Positions 38,616 to 47,455 of a DNA stretch of 64,000 nt are shown piece after piece. The notes beneath the pieces are model-generated. The model was not told the DNA's origin, ran no database searches, and saw only the letters and a program-made list of their open reading frames with translations. The position numbers were made by a program, and so were the translations under genes. Source of the DNA: Streptomyces sp. NBC_01198 (GTDB lineage: Bacteria > Actinomycetota > Actinomycetes > Streptomycetales > Streptomycetaceae); NCBI RefSeq assembly GCF_036010485.1, contig NZ_CP108568.1, forward strand, positions 6,990,001 to 7,054,000, given 5' to 3'. Numbering within the stretch: position 1 is the first letter of the stretch; every line of letters begins with the position of its first letter.

Positions 38616-39622
38616 GACGCTTCCTCCCGGCGGAACGTCTGGTAGAGGAACACCGAGATCGGCACCAGCGAGATGATCAGCAGCACCACGCCCAGCGCGG
38701 ACCCGAATCCGACCCGCTGGGTCTCACCGACGATGTTCGAGGTGACCAGCACCGACAGCAGTTCCAGGCCGTTGATGCCCTTGTTGGTGATGTAGACCAG
38801 GTCGAAGGCGCGCAGCGACTCGATGACGGTGACCACCATGACGACGATGTTGATCGGCCGCATCACCGGGAAGATCACCCGCCAGAACGTCTGCCAGGCG
38901 TTGGCGCCGTCCACCGTCGCCGCCTCGCGCAGCGTCGGGTCGACGGCCTTGAGGCCGGCCAGGTAGAGCACCATCACGTAGCCGGACTGCCGCCAGGTCG
39001 CCTCGACCAGCACCGACCACAGGTTCAGATGGGGATTGCCGAGCCAGTCGATGGCGTTGCTGTCGCCGGTGCGCCCGATGACGGTGTTGATCAGGCCGTA
39101 GTTCTGCGAGTACATGAACTCCCAGATGATGCCGACCAGCGCCAGCGACAGCATGACCGGCAGGAACAGGATGCTCTGGTACATCCGGCTGCCGCGGATG
39201 CCGCGGTCGATGAGCACCGCGAAGAGCATGCCCAGCGGGGTGGCGATCAGCACGAAGACGGCCAGCCAGATGAGGTTGTGGCGGACCGCCGGCCAGAAGG
39301 CGGGGTAGATGGTGGCGGCCTGGTGGTAGTTCTGCACCCCGTACCAGCAGCCGTTGTTCAGGATCGAGGGGAGATTGGGCTTGCAGGTCTGGGTGTGCAG
39401 GCTGCCGACGCCGTTCCACTTGGTGAACGACAGCAGCGCGGTCCCGATCGCCGGGAACCACACGAAGGCCAGATCGAGCAGCAGCGGTATGCCCAGCAGG
39501 ACGCCGACCACGATGCGGTCGCGAAGGCTGAGCCTGCGCACACCGCGGCGGCGGCGCCGGGCCGGGGCGGTGGCCCCGTCCTGCGCCGCTGCCGCGGTGT
39601 CCACGTGGGACGTCGAACTCAT
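38612..39622 (-). CDS. sugar ABC transporter permease, MalF type (second system)
   Basis: 336-residue permease. After an Arg-rich head (ARRRRRGVRRLSLRD) come six helices, with a periplasmic insertion between helices 1 and 2 (LHTQTCKPNLPSILNNGCWY) that holds two cysteines able to form a disulfide. The EAA loop is TLREAATVDGANAWQTFWRV. The ATG overlaps the binding-protein stop by four bases. The Cys-containing loop is typical of actinobacterial CUT1 permeases related to cellobiose/chitobiose importers, but the substrate cannot be named. Confidence 0.92.
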   Translation of the reverse strand: MSSTSHVDTAAAAQDGATAPARRRRRGVRRLSLRDRIVVGVLLGIPLLLDLAFVWFPAIGTALLSFTKWNGVGSLHTQTCKPNLPSILNNGCWYGVQNYHQAATIYPAFWPAVRHNLIWLAVFVLIATPLGMLFAVLIDRGIRGSRMYQSILFLPVMLSLALVGIIWEFMYSQNYGLINTVIGRTGDSNAIDWLGNPHLNLWSVLVEATWRQSGYVMVLYLAGLKAVDPTLREAATVDGANAWQTFWRVIFPVMRPINIVVMVVTVIESLRAFDLVYITNKGINGLELLSVLVTSNIVGETQRVGFGSALGVVLLIISLVPISVFLYQTFRREEAS

Positions 39623-40986
39623 GAGGTATAGATCGCCTTCGCCTGCTGCTCCGCGCTCTTCTGGAGTTTCGCGATGTTGCCGGTGCTCGGGTCGTCGATG
39701 AACTTCTGCAGGATCGCGATCATCGCGGTGGCCATCGCCGGGTCCGAGTCACGGTCCATGAACTGCGCGACGGCCTTGCACTTGCCGATCTCGGCGACCG
39801 ACTTCTTCTGGATCGCGTTGTACGAGGGCACCTGCAGGCCGTTGGCCAGGCCCACGTCCCACTGGTCGGTCTTGAGGTACTCGGCCTCGGCCGGGCCGCT
39901 GCCGATGTACTCGAGGACCGCCTTGGCGGCGTCGGTGTTCTTGGCCTTCTTGCTCAGCATGAAGCCGTCGGTGGGGGCGTCCATGTAGTCCTGGCCCCAC
40001 TTGGGGTTGATCGAGGGGAAGGTGAAGAAGTCCAGGTCGTCCAGGTCGGCCTTGTCGGTGACGTACTGCGCGGCCACCTGGTTGGTGCCCTGGAACATCA
40101 TGCCGGCCTTCTTGGTCTCCAGCGTCTTGGCGGCGTCCTGCCAGATCCGGCCGTTGGCGCCGCTCTGCATGTAGGGCAGCAGCTCGGCCCAGTGCTGGAA
40201 GACGGTGGCGACGCCCGCGTCGGTCCACGGGATCTTGTGGGTCAGCAACTTCGTGTGGTAGTCGTACCCGTTGATCCGCATGTTGAGGATGTCGAAGGTC
40301 CCCAGCGCGGGCCAGCCGTCCTTGTCGGCGAAGGCGATCGGGATCAGGCCGTCGGTCTTCATCTGCTTGGCCAGCGCCACGTACTCGTCCCAGGTGGTCG
40401 GGACGGTGTAGTGGTGCTTGGCGAACTCGCTCTTGTTGTAGAAGACCACCCACGGGTAGTTGTACAGCGGCACCAGGTACTGGTGGCCGTCGAGACCGGT
40501 GGACAGCTGCTTGGCGGCCGGCCCGAAGTTCCCGCCGATCTTCTCCCAGACGTCGTCGAGCGGCTGGGCCAGGCCCTGCGCGGCGAAGTACTGCATGCGG
40601 TAGCCGGCGAACCAGGTGAACAGGTCGTCCGGGGTGCCCTGCAGGTAGCTGGTGATGTTGTCCTGGAAGGTGTTGTGGTCGACCGTGTTGATGGTCACCT
40701 TCACCTTGGACGAGGCGGTGGCCGCCGTGGTGAGCGCGGCGAACGCGGTCTTGGCCGCCGGGTCGGAGTAGTTCGACCCGAAGGTGACGGTGCTGCCGGC
40801 CACCGAGCCCGAGCCGCCCGAGCCGCCGGACTTCTTGTCCGAGGAGTCCGAGCTGCTGCACGCCGTCAGCAGGCCGCCGGAAACTGCCGCGAGCCCCGCG
40901 GCACCGGCCGCGCCCCTCAGCAGATTCCTCCGCGACGGGGACGGGCCGCTGCCCGTACCGGTTCCCGACGTCTCGACGTCCGACAT
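39619..40986 (-). CDS. sugar-binding lipoprotein (second ABC system), Tat-type signal
   Basis: 455-residue extracellular binding protein. The signal has a twin-arginine motif SRRNLLRG (residues 18-25), a hydrophobic core and lipobox LLTAC with Cys43, so it may be exported folded by Tat and then lipidated. The mature part (TVTFGSNYSDPAAKTAFAAL, KIPWTDAGVATVFQHWAELL, FTFPSINPKWGQDYMDAPTD) is a family 1 sugar-binding protein. GGAGG precedes the ATG by 4 nt. It is first gene of a three-gene operon with a clear promoter at 41139-41167. No regulator is adjacent. Confidence 0.92.
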   Translation of the reverse strand: MSDVETSGTGTGSGPSPSRRNLLRGAAGAAGLAAVSGGLLTACSSSDSSDKKSGGSGGSGSVAGSTVTFGSNYSDPAAKTAFAALTTAATASSKVKVTINTVDHNTFQDNITSYLQGTPDDLFTWFAGYRMQYFAAQGLAQPLDDVWEKIGGNFGPAAKQLSTGLDGHQYLVPLYNYPWVVFYNKSEFAKHHYTVPTTWDEYVALAKQMKTDGLIPIAFADKDGWPALGTFDILNMRINGYDYHTKLLTHKIPWTDAGVATVFQHWAELLPYMQSGANGRIWQDAAKTLETKKAGMMFQGTNQVAAQYVTDKADLDDLDFFTFPSINPKWGQDYMDAPTDGFMLSKKAKNTDAAKAVLEYIGSGPAEAEYLKTDQWDVGLANGLQVPSYNAIQKKSVAEIGKCKAVAQFMDRDSDPAMATAMIAILQKFIDDPSTGNIAKLQKSAEQQAKAIYTS

Positions 40987-41138
40987 GGTGCCTCCATGTG
41001 TGTGTGGGCGCTTATAGGGGACTTGTGGGAGAGCTGAAGGCGAAATGCTGACGGAGCGGAGGCTCTGACGGGTCTGGTAGCGCCGAGCCGTTTCCAACAG
41101 AAGTCACCAAGATGAAACGCCATCGCAACTGCAGGGTA

Positions 41139-41167
41139 GTTCTACGCCACATGCAGGGGGCCGTCAA
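41139..41167 (-). promoter_or_regulatory. promoter of the second sugar ABC operon
   Basis: On the minus strand TTGACG (41167-41162), a 17-bp spacer and TAGAAC (41144-41139) predict a start near 41132 and a leader of about 146 nt. The leader region contains GGAAACGG near 41090 but no convincing LacI palindrome. Confidence 0.7.
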
Positions 41168-41506
41168 CGCCCTGATCCTGATGCGTTGCCGGACCGTGAT
41201 GTCCCGTCGGTGTTGAAACATGTTCGCTTCGGTTGGCCCCGGCCGACGTCACCCACAGCGGCCGCCGTACGCCCGGTGACGGGTGCGCGGACGACCGGCC
41301 GCGCCGTGCCGCGGTTACGGGTCATTTACCGGTGGAACATACGCGCGCCATAGGATGGGCGCCGGGTCGCACGCCGGTCGGGGCGGCCGCGTGCCGGCCG
41401 CTTCCGGCAGGAGCCCGGCAACCGGCAGCAGCCGCTGCGGATCGGGGAGATCATGCCCCGGTACCGTGGTCCGGTCCCGTCCCGGCCGATGGCCTGAAAG
41501 GCTCCC
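41168..41506. other. intergenic region between divergent ABC operon and KAS III gene
   Basis: No gene is supported. AACATGTT at about 41216-41223 is a short palindrome in a locally AT-richer patch. TAGGAT at 41351-41356 could be the -10 of the KAS III gene. The rest is GC-rich and unremarkable. Confidence 0.5.
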
Positions 41507-42508
41507 ATGAAAGCTGAGATCGCCGTGTCCGCAGGTGCGCGGCACACCCGGATCCTCGGGGTCGGCGCGTACCGCCCCCGCCGGGTCGTCGACAACGCCG
41601 AGGTGTGCCGGCACATCGACTCCACCGACGAATGGATCCGCTCCAGAACCGGCATCGTCACGCGGCGCTGGGCCGGGCCGGACGAGACGCTGGGCGTCAT
41701 GGCGGAACAGGCGGCGAGCAAGGCGATCGCGGCGGCCGGCCTCACCCCCGACGCCATCACCTGCGTGATCGCCGCGACCTTCACGCACCTCAAGCAGACC
41801 CCCGCCGTCGCCACCGAGATCGCCCACCGCATCGGCGCCACCGGGGCGGCCGGCTTCGACGTCTCGGCCGGCTGCGCCGGCTTCGTGCACGCCGTCACCC
41901 TCGCCTCCGACGCGGTGCGGGCACGCGGCGGCCACGTCCTGGTCGTCGGCGTCGAGCGGATGTCCGACATCCTGGACCTCACCGACCGCTCCACCGCGTT
42001 CATCTTCGGCGACGGCGCCGGCGCGGTGATCGTCGGCCCGTCCGACACCCCCGGGATCGGCCCCGTCGTCTGGGGCGCCGACGGCTCCCAGGCCGACGCC
42101 ATCACCCAGAGCGTGCCCTGGGACGCGCTGCGGGACGACCCCGGCCAGCCCTTCCCCGCGCTGCGGCAGGACGGCCAGCGGGTCTTCCGCTGGGCGGTGT
42201 ACGAGATGTCCAAGGTCGCCGTCCAGGCGCTGGAGGCCGCCGGGATCGCCGCCGAGGACCTGGACGCCTTCATCCCGCACCAGGCGAACGAGCGGATCAT
42301 CGACTCCATGACCCGCTCCATGGCCCTGCCCGCCCGCGTCGCGGTCGCCAAGGACATCGTCACCACCGGCAACACCTCGGGCGCCTCCATCCCGCTCGCG
42401 ATGGAGTCGCTGCTCGCCTCGGGCAAGGCCGTCGCCGGCGACACCGCCCTGCTGCTCGGCTACGGCTCCGGGCTGTCCTACGCGGCACTCGTCGCGACCC
42501 TGCCCTGA
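41507..42508 (+). CDS. 3-oxoacyl-ACP synthase III (KAS III / FabH-like), stand-alone
   Basis: 333-residue condensing enzyme. The FabH triad is intact: Cys123 in SAGCAGF, His258 in IPHQANERI and Asn289 in TTGNTSGASIP. The N-terminal ILGVGAYRPRRVVDNAEVC and DSTDEWIRSRTGI are standard FabH. It would condense an acyl-CoA starter with malonyl-ACP. No acp, fabD or fabF gene is adjacent, so this is probably a paralogue separate from the housekeeping fab cluster, perhaps for branched or specialised starters. The ribosome site is weak (GAAAGG). A perfect hairpin terminator lies after the stop. Confidence 0.92.
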   Translation: MKAEIAVSAGARHTRILGVGAYRPRRVVDNAEVCRHIDSTDEWIRSRTGIVTRRWAGPDETLGVMAEQAASKAIAAAGLTPDAITCVIAATFTHLKQTPAVATEIAHRIGATGAAGFDVSAGCAGFVHAVTLASDAVRARGGHVLVVGVERMSDILDLTDRSTAFIFGDGAGAVIVGPSDTPGIGPVVWGADGSQADAITQSVPWDALRDDPGQPFPALRQDGQRVFRWAVYEMSKVAVQALEAAGIAAEDLDAFIPHQANERIIDSMTRSMALPARVAVAKDIVTTGNTSGASIPLAMESLLASGKAVAGDTALLLGYGSGLSYAALVATLP

Positions 42509-42515
42509 CCGCCCG

Positions 42516-42547
42516 CCCGGCCGCCCCTCCCGCGAGGGGCGGCCGGG
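42516..42547. terminator. bidirectional terminator after the KAS III gene
   Basis: CCCGGCCGCCCCTC (42516-42529) and GAGGGGCGGCCGGG (42534-42547) form a perfect 14-bp stem with a 4-nt loop, between convergent stops at 42508 and 42552. Confidence 0.87.
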
Positions 42548-42551
42548 TCGG

Positions 42552-43556
42552 TCAGCCACCCGCGAGAACAGCGTCGAGGGCCGCGGTCAGCCGCGGCCCG
42601 ATCACGTCCCGCACCCACGCCAGGTGCTCGCCCTCGGTGGCCCGCGGGACGACCTCGACCAGCATGATCAGATACAGATAGCTGCGGTAGAGGGCGATAC
42701 GGACCCGGGCGGCCGCGTCGAAGGCGGTACGCCCGCCCGCCGCGCCGTAGCCGGCCAGGAAGGCCGGATCGGACTCCGCCGCACCGAGCAGCAGCGTCAT
42801 CGACGCGAAGTCCGCGAGCGGGTCCCCCCAGAGCATCCGCTCGCCGTCGATGAGCCCGCTGATCGTCCGCGCCCCCGGCGCACCGTCCAGCAGCACGTTC
42901 CCGGCCCACAGGTCGAAGTGGACCAGCGCCGGCTCGGTCACCTCCGCGAGCGCCCCGGCCCCGGCCGCCAGGGCGGACCGTATCGCGCCGGCCGGCCGCG
43001 GCAGCCAGGACCCGAAGGCCGCGGCGTCGTCGAGCACCGCGCCGGTCATCGCCGCGAAGGCCGGCGCCCACCGGTCGGCGAGCGGCGCCACCCGCTGCGC
43101 CGGATAGCCGAAGCCCGGCCCGCGCACGGCGTGCAGCGCTCCCAGCAGGGAGCCCAACTCCTCCCGCAGCCGGTCGCGTTCGCCGACCGCCATCGACCCG
43201 GCGACGTCGACCCACGGCACCCCCGGCACGTGCGTCATCAGCAGGAAGGGCGCGGCGCCCGCGTCCTCGGCCCACTCGGCGTGCACCACCCGCGGCGCCG
43301 GCACCCCCGCCGCGGCGGCGGACTCGTAGAACAGCGCCTCGCCGCACAGCAGTTCCGCCTCGTAGCGCAGCCGCGCGGTGCCGGGCGGCGGCGGGACCTT
43401 CAGCACCAGCCGGCTGCCGTCGGTGAGCGTGACGCCGTGCAGGGCGTTGTACGACCCGCCGGCCATCGCCGTCCGTTCCGCGACCCGCGCCGTCTCGATC
43501 CCCGCCCGCGCCAGCAGTTCGTCCACCGTCGCGTCGGCCAGCGTGTGCACCGCCAT
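42552..43556 (-). CDS. aminoglycoside-phosphotransferase-family kinase
   Basis: 334-residue kinase-fold protein. Visible elements: the nucleotide-loop region MAGGSYNALHGVTLTDGSR, Lys in LVLKVPPP (about residue 53), the catalytic-loop LVHFDLWAGNVLLDG (about 210-224), and the metal-binding Asp in GLIDGERMLWGDPLADF (about 235-251). These match the APH/choline-kinase clan. The GAGGGG ribosome site precedes the ATG at 43556. The neighbours offer no clue to the substrate. Antibiotic modification cannot be assumed; many family members phosphorylate small metabolites. Confidence 0.87.
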   Translation of the reverse strand: MAVHTLADATVDELLARAGIETARVAERTAMAGGSYNALHGVTLTDGSRLVLKVPPPPGTARLRYEAELLCGEALFYESAAAAGVPAPRVVHAEWAEDAGAAPFLLMTHVPGVPWVDVAGSMAVGERDRLREELGSLLGALHAVRGPGFGYPAQRVAPLADRWAPAFAAMTGAVLDDAAAFGSWLPRPAGAIRSALAAGAGALAEVTEPALVHFDLWAGNVLLDGAPGARTISGLIDGERMLWGDPLADFASMTLLLGAAESDPAFLAGYGAAGGRTAFDAAARVRIALYRSYLYLIMLVEVVPRATEGEHLAWVRDVIGPRLTAALDAVLAGG

Positions 43557-43793
43557 CGGCCCCCCTCGTCGTCCGAACGGCACCCTACGCCGTCGGCACG
43601 CCCCAGCGGGATACGCGCCGGCGACGGCCGCCGCGTATGAGGTGGCCCCGGGCCTGCTCCCGGCGCGGTACGTACACCCGCGAGGGTGCAGCGGCTGCGG
43701 CGGCCGGGTGCTTCTGTCGCGGCGGGCGATTAGCCGGGCCGCCGATCGGACAAGCAGACGAGCGGAAGATCCGGACAGCGCGGAAGGACCGGG

Positions 43794-45050
43794 ATGAGCC
43801 AGCAGACCACCGAGCCGCGGCCGGACGACGGGGCCGCGGACCCCGCCGGCGCCACAAGCCGGCCCGGCAGGCGCCGGCGACGGCTGCTGCCGTGGAAGCA
43901 CCGCCGCGACCTCACCCCCGAGCAGCTCCGCCGCCGCAAGCTCGCCACCCGCGGCGCCACCGGGGTCTGCGTGATCTGCCTCGGCACGCTCGGCTGGTCC
44001 GTCGGCCGCGCGCTGACCTACCCGGGCAAGGACAGCACCACGGCCCGCCTCGCCGAATGGGCCCGCGACCACGAGCTCGGCTTCGTGGTGAACAAGCTGG
44101 AGGACGTCCAGTACTCGATGAACCCGCCGAAGGTCGGCGGCACCCTGCCGGCCGACGCGCTGGCCCGGATGAACGCCACCCAGGGCGCCGTCCCCACCCC
44201 CGCGCACGTCCCCGCCCAGCCACTGGTCCAGCTGCGCGCCCCCATGTCCTCGCTGGTCAGCCCGGCGCTGCCCGGCGAGGGCGTCTACCGCACCCTCGCC
44301 GCTGCCCACGGCCAGCCCATCGTCCAGGGCACCTACGTACGCCCCGACGACAAGCACACCTCCTACGAGGCCGCGGTCGCCTGGATCAGCGGCAAATACT
44401 CCCGCTTCCAGCTGCACCCCGGCTTCCGCGAGCCCGGCGGCACCTTCGACGTGCCGCCGACCATCCCCAAGGGCCGGCGCACCGGCCTGGTCGCCACCTG
44501 GAACGGCGGCTTCCGCATCACCGACGGCGGCTCCCGCGGCGGCTTCTACCTCGACGGCCGCACGGCGGGCGAGCTGCGCGACGGCGCCGCCTCCGAGGTC
44601 TTCTACCGCGACGGCTCCCTCCGCATCGGCGTCTGGGGCCGCGACGTCCGGATGACCCCCGACGTCACCGGCGTACGCCAGTGCCTGGAGCTCATGGTCG
44701 ACGACGGCCGGGTCGTGCCCGACATCGGCGACGACGACAAGTGGGGCGTCAGCGACCAGAGCCGGATGTTCGTCCCGCGCTCCGGCGTCGGCATCACCGC
44801 GCAGGGCGACGTCGTCATGGTCGTCGGCCAGGCGCTGACCGCGCAGACGCTGGCGCAGCTGATGCAGCGGGCCGGCGCGGTACGGGCGATGCCGCTGGAC
44901 ATGAACCGGGCCTGGCCCTCCTTCATGTCCTACGACGGCACCCGCACCCCCGCCGACCCGACCCCCACCAACATCCTCGACTTCGAGGACCCCCCGGACC
45001 GCTACTACACCCAGGCCACCCGCGACTTCGTCGCGGTCTACGCCCGCTGA
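43794..45050 (+). CDS. membrane-anchored phosphodiester glycosidase-domain (NAGPA) protein
   Basis: 418-residue protein. A basic N-terminal cytoplasmic stretch (SRPGRRRRRLLPWKHRRD) precedes one transmembrane segment (about 55-75), leaving a large exterior domain. From about residue 225 it shows the NAGPA fold seen in exopolysaccharide-related proteins: LVATWNGGFRITDGGSRGGF, MFVPRSGVGITAQGDVVMV and MPLDMNRAWPSFMSYDG. It may cleave phosphodiester-linked sugars at the cell surface, but the bacterial substrates are unknown. The ribosome site GGAAGGA is 6 nt before the ATG. It is divergent from the kinase gene. Confidence 0.85.
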   Translation: MSQQTTEPRPDDGAADPAGATSRPGRRRRRLLPWKHRRDLTPEQLRRRKLATRGATGVCVICLGTLGWSVGRALTYPGKDSTTARLAEWARDHELGFVVNKLEDVQYSMNPPKVGGTLPADALARMNATQGAVPTPAHVPAQPLVQLRAPMSSLVSPALPGEGVYRTLAAAHGQPIVQGTYVRPDDKHTSYEAAVAWISGKYSRFQLHPGFREPGGTFDVPPTIPKGRRTGLVATWNGGFRITDGGSRGGFYLDGRTAGELRDGAASEVFYRDGSLRIGVWGRDVRMTPDVTGVRQCLELMVDDGRVVPDIGDDDKWGVSDQSRMFVPRSGVGITAQGDVVMVVGQALTAQTLAQLMQRAGAVRAMPLDMNRAWPSFMSYDGTRTPADPTPTNILDFEDPPDRYYTQATRDFVAVYAR

Positions 45051-45127
45051 ACCCCGCGGCCGGCCGCCGCGGCCGGGCCGGAAAAGGAGCGTGTGCCGGC
45101 GGTGCCCGCCGCGTTAGGCTCGGAGGC

Positions 45128-45538
45128 ATGGCAGCCGCTCAGCAGGACCCCGCGGGGAGCGTCCGGGTCGACAGCTGGATCTGGTGCGTACGGCTCACCA
45201 AGACCCGGTCACTGGCCGCCGCCGCGTGCCGCGCCGGACACGTCAGGGTCAACGGGGAGCGGGTCAAGCCCGCCCAGGCGGTCAGACCGGGCGACGAGGT
45301 GCGGCTGCACCACGCCGGGCGCGAGCGGGTCGTCGTGGTGTCCAAGGTGCTGAACAAGAGGGTCGGCGCCGCCGTCGCCGCCGACTGCTTCGTGGACAAC
45401 AGCCCGCCCCCGCCGCCGCGCGAGGAGATCCTCGCCCTCGGCCTGCGCGACCGCGGCGCCGGCCGCCCCACCAAGCGCGACCGGCGCGAGCTGGAACGCC
45501 TGCGGCTGCACGGCTCGGCCCGCCCCGGCGGGAACTGA
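45128..45538 (+). CDS. S4-domain RNA-binding protein (Hsp15-like)
   Basis: 136-residue protein with the S4 fold at residues 12-75: VRVDSWIWCVRLTKTRSLAA, then GHVRVNGERVKPAQAVRPGDEVRL. A basic C-terminal tail (GRPTKRDRRELERLR) follows. This is the Hsp15 type, known in E. coli to rescue blocked 50S subunits carrying nascent chains. The ribosome site GGAGG is very close to the ATG at 45128. The sigma-factor gene begins three bases after its stop, so the two may be co-translated. Confidence 0.9.
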   Translation: MAAAQQDPAGSVRVDSWIWCVRLTKTRSLAAAACRAGHVRVNGERVKPAQAVRPGDEVRLHHAGRERVVVVSKVLNKRVGAAVAADCFVDNSPPPPPREEILALGLRDRGAGRPTKRDRRELERLRLHGSARPGGN

Positions 45539-45541
45539 ACC

Positions 45542-46462
45542 ATGGCCGCCGGCGCCCCGGAAGCGGTCTTCGAGACCTACCGGCCCCTGCTGCTCGGCCT
45601 GGCCTACCGGCTGCTGGGCAGCATGTGGGACGCCGAGGACGTGGTGCAGGAGGCGTTCCTGCGCTGGTCCCGCACCGACCGCGAGCAGGTACGCGAACCG
45701 CGGGCCTTCCTGGTCACCGTCGCCACCCGGCTCGCCCTCGACCAGCTCCGCTCGGCCCGCGCGACCCGCGAGGCCTACGTCGGCCCCTGGCTGCCCGAGC
45801 CGGTCGACGCGGCCGAGCTCGGCCCGCTGGACACCGCCGAACTGCGCGACACCCTCTCCTACGCCACCTTGCACCTGATGGAACAGCTCACCCCGCCGGA
45901 ACGGGCCGCCTTCGTGCTGCGCGAGGCCTTCGAGCTCCCTTACGCCGACATCGCCGCCGTCCTCGGCGGCACCGCGGCCAACTGCCGCCAGCTGCACCAC
46001 CGCGCCACGACCCGGCTGGCCGCCGGCCGCGGCGACCGCTTCCGGCCCAGCGGGGAGGACCACGCCCGGCTGCTCACCCGCTTCCTCGACGCCGCCCGCG
46101 GCGGCGACCTCGACACGCTGACCGGCATGCTCAGCGAGGACGCCGTCGCCTGGAACGACGGCGGCGGCCGCACCCGCGCCGCCCTGCGCCCGATAACCGG
46201 CCGCGACCGCGTCGCCGCCTTCGTCGCGGGCCTCTTCCGGCGCTACCCGGTCGGCGCGGCCCGGCCGACCGAGGCCAACGGCCGGCCCGCGCTGTGGCTG
46301 TCCGTCGGCGGCACCGACCAGCTCGCCCTGCTCGACGTCCGGGACGGCGCCGTCCACGGCGTCTTCGCTGTGCTCAACCCCGACAAGCTGGCCCGCTTCG
46401 CCGCCCGGGACGCCGCCCGGCACGCGGAGGCCCGGGATGCGTACGCCGGGGGCTCGGCCTAG
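45542..46462 (+). CDS. ECF41-type RNA polymerase sigma factor
   Basis: 306-residue sigma factor. Region 2 (about 8-75) includes LAYRLLGSMWDAEDVVQEAFLRW, and region 4 (about 110-160) includes LTPPERAAFVLREAFELPYADIAAVL. A C-terminal SnoaL-like extension (170-300) follows. ECF41 hallmarks are present: WLPEP in the linker, DGGGR in the extension and NPDKL near the end. In known members the extension regulates activity in place of an anti-sigma factor. ECF41 genes often sit beside a carboxymuconolactone decarboxylase, oxidoreductase or epimerase; none is adjacent here. The stop codon shares CTAG with the convergent VOC gene. Confidence 0.92.
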   Translation: MAAGAPEAVFETYRPLLLGLAYRLLGSMWDAEDVVQEAFLRWSRTDREQVREPRAFLVTVATRLALDQLRSARATREAYVGPWLPEPVDAAELGPLDTAELRDTLSYATLHLMEQLTPPERAAFVLREAFELPYADIAAVLGGTAANCRQLHHRATTRLAAGRGDRFRPSGEDHARLLTRFLDAARGGDLDTLTGMLSEDAVAWNDGGGRTRAALRPITGRDRVAAFVAGLFRRYPVGAARPTEANGRPALWLSVGGTDQLALLDVRDGAVHGVFAVLNPDKLARFAARDAARHAEARDAYAGGSA

Positions 46463-46881
46463 GCCGCGTACGACTGCAGCTCCCACAGGTTGCCGTCCGG
46501 GTCCCTGACGTGGGCGGTGCGCATCGTCGGCCCCCACTCGGGCCGGGCGGCGGGCCCGGCGACCGGCCGTCCGCCGTGGCGCAGGCACAGCTCGTAGCCG
46601 GCTGCCACGTCCGGGACGCGGCTGACCAGCATCCCGCGGTCGCCGCCGGGGGACGCCTCCCCGGTCAGCGCGGCCGCCGCGGTCCGCTCGATCAGCGCCA
46701 GGACGCCCTCGGCGCCGACGTCCCAGCTCGCGTAGGGGCCGTCCGCCGTCCCGCGGGCGAGTCTGGCGCCGATCAGCTCCGGCAGCACGGCGTCGTAGAA
46801 GCGGAAGGCGGCGCCGAAGTCGGCTGCCAGCAGGCGGGGGTGGAGCGCGTCCATCGGGTCTCGCCCTTTCGGAGAATTCAT
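46459..46881 (-). CDS. VOC-superfamily (glyoxalase/bleomycin-resistance-like) protein
   Basis: 140-residue protein with the paired beta-alpha-beta-beta-beta fold: FGAAFRFYDAVLPELIGARL in the first half and YELCLRHGG, TAHVRDPDGNLWELQSY in the second. The DPDGNLWEL ending holds the usual metal-ligand Glu. A single-domain protein of this size acts as a dimer. It is divergent from a MarR regulator across 41 bp, so that regulator probably controls it. The substrate is unknown; resistance or methylglyoxal roles are only possibilities. Confidence 0.88.
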   Translation of the reverse strand: MNSPKGRDPMDALHPRLLAADFGAAFRFYDAVLPELIGARLARGTADGPYASWDVGAEGVLALIERTAAAALTGEASPGGDRGMLVSRVPDVAAGYELCLRHGGRPVAGPAARPEWGPTMRTAHVRDPDGNLWELQSYAA

Positions 46882-46922
46882 GGGTGCGTACCTATCATTG
46901 GTCGCAGCCTACAATAGCCCGC
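46882..46922. promoter_or_regulatory. 41-bp divergent promoter/operator between VOC and MarR genes
   Basis: TACAAT at 46910-46915 places a plus-strand start at about 46922, one base before the MarR ATG. On the minus strand TAGGTA (46894-46889) is similarly placed for the VOC ATG at 46881. CTATCATTGG and CCTACAATAG are imperfect inverted arms (seven of ten matching) covering both -10 regions, a plausible MarR operator. Confidence 0.55.
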
Positions 46923-47381
46923 ATGGACCAGCCGACGACCCCGCCCACCCTCACCGCCCTGACCACGTACCTGCTGTCCAGGACCGGCAAGACCGCCCGC
47001 GGACGGCTCGCCGCCGAACTGGCCGAACAGGGCCTGCGGCTGTGGCACATGGCAGTGCTCGCCGCCCTCGCCGACTTCGGCCCGCACACGCAGCGCGATC
47101 TGGCCGACCGTCTCGCCATCGACCCCAGCGACATGGTGAAGGTCCTCGACGACCTCACCGCCGCCGGCCACGTCACCCGCACCCGCGACCCCGCCGACCG
47201 CCGGCGCGTCCGCGTCACCCTGACCCCCGCGGGACGCTCGGCGCTGGCCGCCCTGGTCACCGGGGCCGAGTCGGTGCAGGCCGCCCTGCTCGCGCCGCTC
47301 ACCCCGGCCGAGCGCGCCACCCTGCACGGCCTGCTGGGCCGCCTCTTCGCCGGCCGGGGCGGCACCCCTGACGATCAGTAG
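46923..47381 (+). CDS. MarR-family transcriptional regulator
   Basis: 152-residue winged-helix repressor. The DNA-binding core includes FGPHTQRDLADRLAIDPSDMVKVLDDL (about residues 56-82) and the wing TRTRDPADRRRVRVTLTP. N- and C-terminal helices provide dimerisation. No ribosome site precedes the ATG; a -10 box at 46910-46915 suggests a leaderless transcript. It is divergent from the VOC gene and probably autoregulated from the shared 41-bp gap. Confidence 0.92.
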   Translation: MDQPTTPPTLTALTTYLLSRTGKTARGRLAAELAEQGLRLWHMAVLAALADFGPHTQRDLADRLAIDPSDMVKVLDDLTAAGHVTRTRDPADRRRVRVTLTPAGRSALAALVTGAESVQAALLAPLTPAERATLHGLLGRLFAGRGGTPDDQ

Positions 47382-47455
47382 GGGTTGGCCGCCGGGCGCC
47401 CGTCTGGGAGAATCGACGGCGTGCTGCTGCCGACACCACGACGGGCGGAGTCGCC

